This document shows positions 7,798 through 14,710 of a stretch of 14,710 nt of DNA, in pieces. The position numbers were made by a program, and so were the translations under genes. The notes under the pieces were generated by a model. The model was not told the origin of the DNA, made no database searches, and saw nothing but the letters and a program-made list of their open reading frames with translations. Numbering within the stretch: position 1 is the stretch's first letter; every line of letters starts with the position of its first letter. This stretch comes from Globomyces pollinis-pini (taxonomy: Eukaryota > Chytridiomycota > Chytridiomycetes > Rhizophydiales > Globomycetaceae): NCBI GenBank assembly GCA_025399215.1, contig MU621458.1, forward strand, positions 1,021 to 15,730, given 5' to 3'.

Positions 7798-8559
7798 CTA
7801 TATATTGTCATTCAGAGCGGCTGGCAAGATTAAATCGCTTTGGCTGATTGTATAATCTATCTCGGTACATTCGAGTAATAAAGGATTCGAATTTTCCACA
7901 CCTTTCAATCTAAAAAATTCCTTCTTTTGAGAATTCGACGCAAGCTTTAATTCTTGGATTATAGTTCCATCCTTATTACATATAAGCGACTTTGATTCAC
8001 AATATTTAATGAATGTTTTTGATAATCGGAAAGTTACACCCAACCAGTTCGTCCCAGAAGGGCTATCAAGTATAATTGAGTGCTTGTATTTGCGATTTGT
8101 TGCTGTAGAAAAAATAATTATTGAATTATCCTCCAAGGTAATTTCTGTAATTTCTTTAGTTTCTTTTGATTGAATCATCAGTTTTCGATCATTCTTTGAC
8201 CGATTTTGATAACATGAAAATAAGCATATAAAAGAATCAGTTTGTAAATCTAAAGCTTGATCAGAATGAAATCCCATTGTACGATATAAATCATTATAAA
8301 TTTCAGTTAAGGCATTATTGAATTCTAAATCCTGATTTCCTGTAACTTTCCTGATTTCCTCGATAATTTCATAATGAATTGGTAAGAATTGATGAGCTGG
8401 GGAATTATATATGGTGGTGGTTCTGACGATAGGGTATAGATCGTTCGATTTGGATACCAAAACTCCACATTTCCTACCACGACCAGTCACTTCATACAGA
8501 CGTTCATCTGATAAGCGTTCGAATGCATCTACGATATGTAACTTGAACTTTTCAAACAT
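7798..8559 (-). CDS. 2OG-Fe(II) oxygenase-like protein, short paralogue
   Basis: This is an intronless 253-residue protein from ATG 8559 to TAG. His98-Ser-Asp100 is the HxD pair, His160 (YKHSI) the distal ligand and Arg178 (GVTFRLSKT) the likely 2-oxoglutarate contact. Spacing between HxD and distal His (62 residues) is typical for a compact jelly-roll oxygenase. The segment after HxD, with SFICLFSCYQN, and the IIIFSTATNRKYKH strand, match a family of fungal and protist 2OG oxygenases as I recall it. The gene ends exactly where the larger paralogue ends: the two stop codons abut, so the transcripts must overlap in antisense. No signal peptide or TM was seen. The residues needed for catalysis are all present; the substrate is unknown. 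Confidence 0.72.
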   Translation of the reverse strand: MFEKFKLHIVDAFERLSDERLYEVTGRGRKCGVLVSKSNDLYPIVRTTTIYNSPAHQFLPIHYEIIEEIRKVTGNQDLEFNNALTEIYNDLYRTMGFHSDQALDLQTDSFICLFSCYQNRSKNDRKLMIQSKETKEITEITLEDNSIIIFSTATNRKYKHSIILDSPSGTNWLGVTFRLSKTFIKYCESKSLICNKDGTIIQELKLASNSQKKEFFRLKGVENSNPLLLECTEIDYTISQSDLILPAALNDNI

Positions 8560-8743
8560 TTTTTGCCTGGCTACTTTGAATTTGCAAAGAAAATTTGAAT
8601 TGTTTGTATTTCATTTGCACCATCTGCACCATCAGTTCCTCATAAAAAATGAATGCGAATTTATGAATTGAATGTTTATAGAATATTATATGATTGATTC
8701 AATTCACCATTAGACATAGATGCTACAAGATACTTAAAGTGCA
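8560..8743. other. short promoter gap
   Basis: These 184 bp lie between the start of the short oxygenase-like gene and the end of the ZIP gene, both on the minus strand. GCACCATC occurs twice at about 8615-8631. No TATA-like box stands close to the ATG. Confidence 0.4.
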
Positions 8744-9732
8744 CTACACCCATATAGCCAATACTGCCATGGTCAACGTGCCAAGATACATAATCGTAAA
8801 ACAAAGCGCTTTGAAGGACTTTGTATAAGTGTACATATGGATATTTCTATTGATTTCGTTATTGATCAATTCACAATAAACGTTGTATAAAAGTATACCC
8901 GATGATAAGGATGTGAATACACCTTGCAAGATTAACGATATCTGTACATGTGTATTGAATTGATCATGGATTGCTATTCCTATCGCGATTCCGATGGGCG
9001 TAGTTAAGGGGTATAATAAGCCTACAAGTAGCTTCTGCTTGGTTGATATATCCACTTCAGCAATCATTGCACCTAGGGCCATGCCTTCAAATAGTTGATG
9101 TGTGGATACTGCAATTAACAATGTAGAAAACCCATCGTCAGAAGTGACACCTAAAGTGACTCCAATCACTAAAGAATGTACCAAAATTCCTGCCTCAAGT
9201 ATGAATGTTTCCAAGTATTCTTTAACAATTCGTTTCTGTTCAACAAATTTTGATTCCACCTCTAAACGTGATTCATCTTCCAATCGTTCAACAATATCCA
9301 TATCTGAATTATTTAAAGAGCAAGATTGTGATAAGGAAGGTGGTAAATGACTTCCAAGGGTACCCACCTCAATTAACTGAACTGAAAACGAAGCAATCAT
9401 TCCAAATATTCCAACAAACGCAGGTCCAAGATATGTCCAAAACCCTTCTAAACAAGGATTTAAAAATTGAGAGAATGCATCTGGTAATAAATGAATCCAG
9501 ACAGTCCCTACCATTAACCATAATTGATACCTGCAATAATACCAATCCCAAACATTTTAAATAACTGGAGCAATACTTTTGTACTTTGAGACTCTCTGTT
9601 AATTCCAATTGCAAGAATGGTGAAAATACCCAAAGCTGATGCTAGAAATACCACTACCAAACCAATCATATGCATTAGAATGCTATAGTTTTTCGAGACT
9701 GGCAAATTGCAATCTGGTATTAAATCATTCAT
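8744..9732 (-). CDS. ZIP-family zinc/iron transporter
   Basis: Two exons (9732-9531 and 9507-8744) flank a 23-nt intron (9530-9508), among the shortest here, giving 321 residues and eight predicted TM helices. ZIP transporters (Pfam PF02535) import Zn2+, Fe2+ or similar ions into the cytosol across the plasma or an organelle membrane. Signature residues are intact: HLLPDAF at 73-79 (His73, Asp77), HSLVIGVTLG at 178-187 and HQLFEGMALG at 204-213 (His204, Glu208). The HSxxIG form of helix 4 is that of yeast Zrt1/Zrt2-type proteins. The variable loop (about 115-165) is acidic and His-poor, unlike many ZIPs with His-rich loops. I chose ATG 9732 because no earlier in-frame ATG exists and it matches the paralogue's Met-Asn-Asp start. 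The upstream gene stops only 26 bp before it. Confidence 0.93.
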
Positions 9733-9758
9733 TAATTGGAAAGAAAAGTAGTGGGGTT

Positions 9759-10271
9759 TCACGTTTTACTGATCAACCACACCAGTAACACAGAAGAACC
9801 AGAAAGAGCAGTTAAAGTTTGACCAAAATAGCCTTGATGTATCTGAACTGCACAAATGTTCATTTATTTGTACTGCTTAGATTCTCAAGCGGTGAATAGT
9901 TATTCATCAGAGTTCTTTCATCAAGTGGATCTTTAATATCAAATTGTAAATAATAATTCATTGGATTGGTATTAACAATACAATCTTCGTTCAGTACACT
10001 ATTGGAATCAGTACCAGTCATGTAAAGTTAATTTCATCCAATAAATGACACTATAGTTGGTAACCCAACACAGTAACATTTTTAGTTGCTGTGTTGAATT
10101 TGCTATCGTCTTCTTTATAATGTTTACATTGAATCCATAGAGATAAATTAGAATTAAATGTTTCATTGATGGCACCTGCCAACTATAATAGGAAATGGAG
10201 TGTTGGTCAGAAAGAACACTGAGAATGTCAATTGGTTGTAAAATTGAAGCTGCAAGAATTAGTTTGTTCAT
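9759..10271 (-). CDS. small secreted, probably GPI-anchored or membrane-tethered protein
   Basis: A four-exon model keeps phase throughout: 10271-10218, 10182-10052, 9998-9874 and 9847-9759, with introns of 35, 53 and 26 nt, giving 132 residues. The N-terminus (MNKLILAASIL) looks like a signal peptide. The next exon has three N-glycosylation sequons (NET, NLS, NVT) and a cysteine. The last exon encodes a Gly/Ser stretch, then a hydrophobic tail of about 12-15 residues near the C-terminus, as in GPI-attachment signals. The last intron is the most secure. The 53-nt intron is longer than others in this window and the first intron has two possible boundaries (35 or 44 nt). I know no homologue. 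The stop lies 26 bp before the ZIP start on the same strand, so the ZIP promoter must overlap this gene. Confidence 0.5.
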
Positions 10272-10417
10272 TGTGAATGGCGTGTCAGTTGTTTCTAGTG
10301 ATAGTCTTCTCTACTTGATTCACACTAATATCTTCAACTTGAACAGTTCAAGTAGTTAATTGTGATAGAATAAAAAATGGTTTTTGAGCTGGTACAGATC
10401 ATTGGTGATTTTGAACG

Positions 10418-10509
10418 TGATCGATGGTGTTATCGATTGAAAGTGGTGATTGAGATTTATTGGTGATTAAAAGACAAAGACCAGCATTGCCATGACATAC
10501 CATCGATCA
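10418..10509. repeat. 11-bp inverted repeat around ATCGAT
   Basis: TGATCGATGGT at 10418-10428 is repeated as its exact reverse complement ACCATCGATCA at 10499-10509, 70 bp apart. Both contain the palindrome ATCGAT, which also occurs at 10432-10437. Paired regulator sites in a divergent promoter are the simplest reading. Confidence 0.55.
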
Positions 10510-10840
10510 TTAAAGAAGAGATGGAATGAAGATGACTAACACAAAAGAATCCAATGTGATCTTGTGGTTTCTGTTATCAGATAATGAGTGATTATGAGTG
10601 ATAAGGTGACTGACCATCCAGATCTTCCTAGTTCAACACGTCGAAAGCAGCACTAACAATGGTTTAAGAATACACAGATCCTAATGTGACAGGTTTTACC
10701 TATAGTGATGAATTGAGCATATGGATCGCGTTATTCTTGTTTCATATTTGTCATCCAAGCGGCACTTTACCTCTCACCAGACTAAAACAAACATCTACCT
10801 TCTTCCCTTTTTATTTCAGCTCACACTTTGACTTTAAAAT

Positions 10841-10848
10841 TATAAATA
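10841..10848 (+). promoter_or_regulatory. TATA-like box close to the transporter start
   Basis: TATAAATA ends only 10 nt before the ATG at 10859. If it is a real TATA box, transcription would begin inside the coding region or at an unusually near site, so it may instead be AT-rich leader. Confidence 0.25.
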
Positions 10849-10858
10849 TTTCTTGAAA

Positions 10859-12260
10859 ATGGCTGATAAAAATATCCCGCATGTAGTGGATTTGACTGAA
10901 GTTGAACCATTGTTGACGTCTAATGAATCTACTCCTTTACTCGCTCAATCAACTGAGGATTTAACCATCCCTCTTACTTCCACTTTCAGACAAACTACCA
11001 TTAATTCAATTAATTTCTTGATGGGAATGGTATCACCAAACACAAACTAAAGTTAGGGTTTATTGTCACTACCATTTGCGTTAGCAAAGTTAGGTTGGAT
11101 TATTGGAATGTCATTGTTGGCCTTATTTTGTGGTATGGCCTGCTTCACGGCCCATTTGATTGGAAAATGTATGACAGTTCAAACTCCCACTGGAAAACCT
11201 ACCTCTTTGTATGATATTGCGTTTATGGCATTTGGTTTACCTGGAAAATATCTGATGATTACTGTTTTTACTTTGGAGTAGATTTTATTTTGATTCTAAC
11301 CTGTAGATTATATACTGCATCAGTTGCCATGGTTATTTTGTTTGCAGATTCTGTTATTTCACTTGTTCCATCCTTTTTACCACATAAAATAACAATTATG
11401 GTATTTGCAGTGGTTTTAATGACTCCACTTGCATTGCAAAAATCTATGAGTAGATTGTCTTGGACAAGTTTTATTGGTGTGTTGTCATTGGCTTTATTGG
11501 CATTCACCATTGCTTGGGATGGAGTCAGTCATACAGAAACTCCAGGATCTTTGATAAATCCAGCAGAGACTCGACTATGGCCTCTTGATTGGAAAGACAT
11601 TGGTTTGGGGATCGGTTTATTGTTTGTTGGTCTCGATGGTATACCATTGATTGATTAAATCTTTAGGACATGCTGTTTTTCCAACTTTATATCTAGATAT
11701 GTCACAACCGGAACGTTATGGCGCTTCAATGAAAACCACATATTCTTTTGTTGGTGCATTTTATGCCGCTATATCCACTATGGGTTATTTGATGTTTGGA
11801 GTATCTGTTTTGCCTGAAGTCACGCAGAATCTGCCCTTGATTCCATCTTATAATCCACAATTAACTCAATTGGCACTCGCATTCATAGCTTTGGTAAGAC
11901 CAGCCCAGATATATTAACATCCAGAATCCATTAACTAAGTTTCCAATGACTTTACATCCAGTGAATTCTACAATAGAATTACTGTTAGGTGTGGAAGAAC
12001 GATATGTCACATTATCAAGAAGCTTGGTAGTTTTATCAGTCCTTTGCGTTTCCATCCTTTTCCCATCATTTCATAAAGTAATGGGATTCATTGGAGCTGC
12101 CTTGTCATTTTTAATTGCAGTTATTTTGCCAACTTCCTGCTATCTCAAACTAACCTACAAAGAGATGTCATTATTGAACAAATTGACTTGTATTACAGTC
12201 TTGGCACTTGGCGTCGGGTTTATGATTTTTGGAACAGTTGGAGTGATGTTATCTGAATAG
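10859..12260 (+). CDS. AVT-type vacuolar amino-acid transporter
   Basis: Five exons (10859-11029, 11057-11277, 11307-11638, 11667-11893, 11925-12260) join in phase to 428 residues. The introns are 27, 29, 28 and 31 nt. The family (Aa_trans, Pfam PF01490) moves neutral amino acids, in yeast AVT proteins across the vacuolar membrane. Family landmarks are GMGLLSLPFAL directly after the first intron, ELYTASVAMVI in helix 3-4, and GLDGHAVFPTLYLDM, which corresponds to the G-H-x-VFP block of Avt3-like proteins and is assembled across the third intron. About 11 hydrophobic segments follow an acidic N-terminus of about 45 residues with two Leu-Leu motifs (EPLL and STPLL), the kind of signal used for vacuolar/lysosomal sorting. 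Every domain part is intact. AATAAA lies 58 nt after the stop. The precise substrate is not determinable. Confidence 0.92.
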
Positions 12261-12317
12261 TGTTTCTTATAATCTTTATTGTTGCTATAAAAATTTAATA
12301 GAGGTGAATATAGAACT

Positions 12318-12323
12318 AATAAA
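12318..12323 (+). terminator. polyadenylation signal AATAAA
   Basis: AATAAA lies 58 nt after the transporter stop and about 105 bp before the next gene's start, in the right place to end the transporter mRNA. Confidence 0.55.
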
Positions 12324-12411
12324 ATGATTTGCCTGTAATTCCCTCATGTTTTTTTTTTCTATTGCATTGTCCGTTTGTCAGTGTTAATGCCGCCCGTTGT
12401 CCTTGAAATCT

Positions 12412-12418
12412 TATAAAA
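12412..12418 (+). promoter_or_regulatory. TATA-like box close to the receptor start
   Basis: TATAAAA ends 9 nt before the ATG at 12428. It has the same unusually short spacing as the box before the amino-acid transporter. Confidence 0.25.
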
Positions 12419-12427
12419 TCCAATTGA

Positions 12428-13574
12428 ATGCCCGATACTCATATTCGAATCAAATCCCGTTCGAGTTCAAAGACCAAGAGCAAATCTAAAAAGTACCAGA
12501 AGGAAGACGATCATCCAGATCAAGTAGAAGCTTTACTTTCTGATACTACACCTCTCTGCACTATTGCTGATTATGAGAAATTTAGAGACCATCCTACCTG
12601 CTCCGTTAACCGATTTACTGTCACTGCAAAACATACTCCTGGTTGGCTCTGTGATGGATCATTTATCGTTCATGGCTACAGACGTTTAACAAACTCTTGG
12701 GCAGGTTGCTTACTTTCATTAAGCTACCTACATAACGAATCTGGAAACGTTTATACACATCTTTTGGGAGCGCTCTATATGTTTCAATTGATGTACTACT
12801 CCTATTACGATTTAATTCATGATACCATTTCAGCATCCATATTGGATATTTTAGCCATTGGTACATTCTTTATTGGAGCTATTGTATGTTTAGCCCTTTC
12901 AACTGTATTTCATCTCTGTTGTTGTCATTCACGAGGTATTTTTTTTTCAGAATCTTATCATTAGGTGTTGCATTGAAACTAAATAAGGCGGATTACGTTG
13001 GAATCGTATTTTTGGAAGTGTAAGTATATATTGACTAATTGCTTTAGTGGTTCTTTTATACCAGTGTTGTACTATGGCTTTTTTTGTGATCCATTTTATC
13101 AAATCTTATATTGTGCATCCATTTTTACTCTGGGTGGATTAACGGTGAGCCAAATGCTGAACTTATTTTTGATAGATGTATGTTACACTTGGACATAAGT
13201 TTGCAACTGCACAGTATCGTTGGTTGAGGACTGGGATTTTCGTATTACTTGGATCTGTTGGGATTGTTCCTTTGGTACATCATTTAGCACGATATGGTAC
13301 AGAAATGGCGATGGAATCTATTTCAACAAATTACATTTTAGTCATGGCATCATGTTATTTATTAGGGGCATTTATTTATGGATACAGAATACCTGAACGT
13401 TGGTATCCCGAAACATTTGATATCTTTGGTCATAGCCATCAAATCTGGCATTGTTTGGTGGTGTTGGGTGCAGCAATTCATTTTATGGGAATTTATCGGA
13501 TGAGTATATGGTGGCATGAACACAATCCCATGTGTGGTGTGTCTGATGAAGTCATGGTCAGTTGGTTTATTTAA
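12428..13574 (+). CDS. ADIPOR/Izh-type seven-TM protein (hemolysin III family)
   Basis: Four exons (12428-12935, 12965-13019, 13048-13144, 13176-13574) join in phase to 352 residues. The introns are 29, 28 and 31 nt. The HlyIII/ADIPOR family (Pfam PF03006) includes yeast Izh proteins and animal adiponectin receptors, which bind zinc in the membrane and probably hydrolyse ceramide-type lipids. Zinc ligands are present: His162 in STVFH (158-162) and His308 plus His312 in GHSHQIWH (305-312), together with the conserved Asp179 in ADYVGI. The N-terminus is basic and cytosolic (Ser/Lys-rich, 1-30), followed by the typical HNESGNVYTH block (102-111). In the first intron an internal CAG after nine Ts would give a 15-nt intron, but that reading stops at once. 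An AATAAA follows 16 nt after the stop. Confidence 0.93.
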
Positions 13575-13590
13575 TACAATTCGAAATGAT

Positions 13591-13596
13591 AATAAA
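13591..13596 (+). terminator. polyadenylation signal AATAAA
   Basis: AATAAA lies 16 nt past the ADIPOR-type stop, in the 142-bp convergent gap with the TMEM14 gene. Confidence 0.55.
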
Positions 13597-13662
13597 GATT
13601 GATAATTCAATGTAGCTTGTTAACTGATGATTTTTACAATTTCATTCAATACAACGAAACAC

Positions 13663-13668
13663 TTTATT
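13663..13668 (-). terminator. polyadenylation signal AATAAA for the TMEM14 gene
   Basis: The minus strand reads AATAAA about 48 nt after the TMEM14 stop, back to back with the plus-strand signal of the convergent receptor gene. Confidence 0.5.
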
Positions 13669-13716
13669 GCTTACGTTATTGAAATTTCTCCTCTTGATAT
13701 TTATATCCAAAGTATG

Positions 13717-14052
13717 CTATTGATCAAATACTTGAATGAATTTACCTAAGCCTGTAAAGGACATGACAGCCAACACAACTGGTGGTCCTTTCTTAATACT
13801 GATAGCACGGGGTATGATTGCTCCAAATAATAACCCAGAAGTACCAAATGCCAATGCTGTACCAGAAAGCTTTTGTTGATGCATTAAGTAAGCAGATGTA
13901 AGGTATAAACTACCGACTCCAACTCCAGCTAACAGCGAAGGTTTTGATCTTTTCAAATGGTATCCATAGAGTCCGCCAAATATGCCTACCCAAAATCAGC
14001 GCTAGCTTTTCTTACTAGCAGTTCCAAATGTAAGTGCTACTGTTTCTGACAT
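13717..14052 (-). CDS. TMEM14-family membrane protein
   Basis: Two exons (14052-14016 and 13985-13717) flank a 30-nt intron (14015-13986), giving 101 residues, the normal length of the family (Tmem_14, Pfam PF03647). The spliced N-terminus runs into GGLYGYHLKRSKPSLLAGV, the family signature of a Gly-rich helix, Lys-rich turn and Pro-Ser-Leu-x-Ala-Gly. Four short hydrophobic segments follow, with the typical FGTSGLLFGAI and Gly-x-Gly-Lys near the C-terminus. Animal TMEM14 proteins sit in mitochondrial or secretory membranes; one (TMEM14C) is needed for porphyrin transport in heme synthesis, but no such role can be assigned here. Without splicing, the first ATG runs into a stop after 16 codons, so the intron is required. 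Confidence 0.88.
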
Positions 14053-14619
14053 CCTTGAAAAATTGTGAAAATTTTCATCAATTTTGCCAATGGAAATTGG
14101 AAATCCAATCACACTGACATTGCCATTTCTTGGACATTTGAAGACGAAGACGTTGGATTATCACAAGTTTTTCTTTACCAAAATGATATTTGGACTTAAT
14201 GGCACGCAAATCTAGTGGTAGAAATTCACAAACGAAACAAACCTCAGTTCAAACGTGACAAACCATCATGGATTTTATACAGATAGATTCAAATAAATAC
14301 CCTCATTTAAAAAGAAGTTAATTTTTTAAAGAACAGATAGATTCGGAAACTAATAAAAAACATAGTGAGAATATAAACTCTAACCATATCCACCACCATT
14401 GCTGGCAATCAGGCAAATAAAGCAAACTCGAGGCTTTTCACTCACCTGGAATTAGAATATAAAAAAATAGAATAACACACTGAGACTGTGAGGGCGAATC
14501 AGATACCAACTTAATGGTCTTTATATCTTTAGTAACTCGCAACTAACCGAAACATATCAGATACATCGCGTTTAGAGATCATTATCGAATTTCAATGTTT
14601 ATTGCGTCATCTATCTCTT
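14053..14619. other. right intergenic region with an interrupted coding-like frame
   Basis: No complete gene was found. On the plus strand, the frame 14059-14286 reads as convincing soluble protein (Trp-rich, with ISWTFEDEDVG and LYQNDIW) but lacks an ATG and has a TAA at 14197-14199 before a basic continuation to TAG 14284-14286. It overlaps the upstream region of the TMEM14 gene. The rest, 14300-14619, shows no frame, tRNA or repeat that I recognise. Confidence 0.35.
14598..14603 (-). terminator. possible polyadenylation signal AATAAA
   Basis: The minus strand reads AATAAA 16 nt after the stop of the possible partial gene at 14620-14709. Confidence 0.3.
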
Positions 14620-14709
14620 CTAAATTTCCATATTTCTAGACTCCTTTTCAAAATCCATTTGATTCTCTATTGTGATACGTACTTGTTCATGAAAGATAAT
14701 GGAGGGCAG
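14620..14709 (-). CDS. possible 3' end of a gene running off the window
   Basis: A 29-codon open frame enters from the right edge on the minus strand and ends in TAG at 14622-14620, with AATAAA shortly after. It reads as ordinary soluble protein (for example FHEQVRITIENQMDFEKES), rich in charged residues. It is too short to identify and could be chance. The immediately following bases also read as an acidic peptide in another frame, so an unrecognised intron is possible. Confidence 0.28.
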   Translation of the reverse strand: MPSIIFHEQVRITIENQMDFEKESRNMEI

Positions 14710-14710
14710 T

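Larger units (their letters stand above)
10272..10858. other. divergent intergenic region with TGAT/ATCGAT repeats
   Basis: This 587-bp region carries the promoters of the small secreted gene (-) and the amino-acid transporter (+). It holds an 11-bp inverted repeat (10418-10428 and 10499-10509), a third ATCGAT at 10432, and several TGGTGATT-like direct repeats at 10401-10470. A pyrimidine-rich tract ending in CAG at 10819 could be the 3' end of a 5'-UTR intron. No gene was seen. Confidence 0.5.

Noticed and set aside
9102..9564. plus-strand ORFs of 82 and 104 aa inside the ZIP gene
   Set aside because: They are antisense shadows of the canonical ZIP coding sequence.
10008..10271. single-frame 87-aa minus ORF as a gene
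   Set aside because: The spliced alternative in neighbouring frames gives glycosylation sites, a signal peptide and a C-terminal tail with consistent phases, and reads much more like protein after the first exon.
1..14710. alternative nuclear code (TGA, TAA or TAG read as sense)
   Set aside because: Several frames contain isolated stops, but TGA ends the oxygenase, TAG ends the amino-acid transporter and TMEM14 genes, and TAA ends the ADIPOR-type gene, all at normal family lengths.
1..14710. tRNA genes, rRNA, CRISPR arrays, transposon ends
   Set aside because: No B-box/T-loop pattern in a cloverleaf context, no regularly spaced repeats and no transposase-like reading frame were seen on either strand.

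Overview
The window is AT-rich eukaryotic nuclear DNA, most likely from a fungus. Spliceosomal introns are frequent and extraordinarily short: 18 well-supported ones measure 23 to 35 nt, and most end in TAG. The protein set fits a fungus: ZIP metal transporters, an AVT-type vacuolar amino-acid transporter, an ADIPOR/hemolysin-III receptor, a DUF3455 secreted protein, a TMEM14 protein, an isopenicillin-N-synthase-like oxygenase, and a secreted preproprotein with a Lys-Arg site. All three stop codons end genes, so the nuclear code is standard. The species and phylum cannot be fixed from the sequence; a small-genome or early-diverging fungus is a guess from the compactness.

Layout, left to right. 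1-528 holds no gene I can support. 529-1164 (-) is a PD-(D/E)XK-like gene whose 5' part carries an in-frame stop. 1493-2050 (-) is the DUF3455 secreted protein. 2526-3836 (-) is a nine-exon 2-oxoglutarate/Fe(II) oxygenase. 3837-4664 is a long non-coding stretch with a perfect 10-bp inverted repeat. 4665-5210 (+) is a secreted preproprotein.

The middle of the window is the most unusual part. 5329-6336 (-) encodes a ZIP-family protein that has lost every expected metal-binding residue. 6340-6498 (-) is a small ORF directly upstream of it. 6574-7797 (+) and 7798-8559 (-) are two diverged, intronless 2OG-oxygenase-like paralogues whose stop codons abut with no base between them. 8744-9732 (-) is a canonical ZIP transporter, preceded by a small secreted/GPI-like gene at 9759-10271 (-). 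The ZIP pair, each with a small ORF just upstream, looks like an old duplicated unit whose first copy lost its metal site.

The right part is ordinary: an amino-acid transporter (10859-12260, +), an ADIPOR/Izh-type receptor (12428-13574, +) and a TMEM14 protein (13717-14052, -). A possible 3' end of another gene lies at the right edge (14620-14709, -). Metal and membrane homeostasis recur (two ZIPs, and Izh-type receptors, which in yeast respond to zinc), but nothing here shows that the genes are co-regulated.
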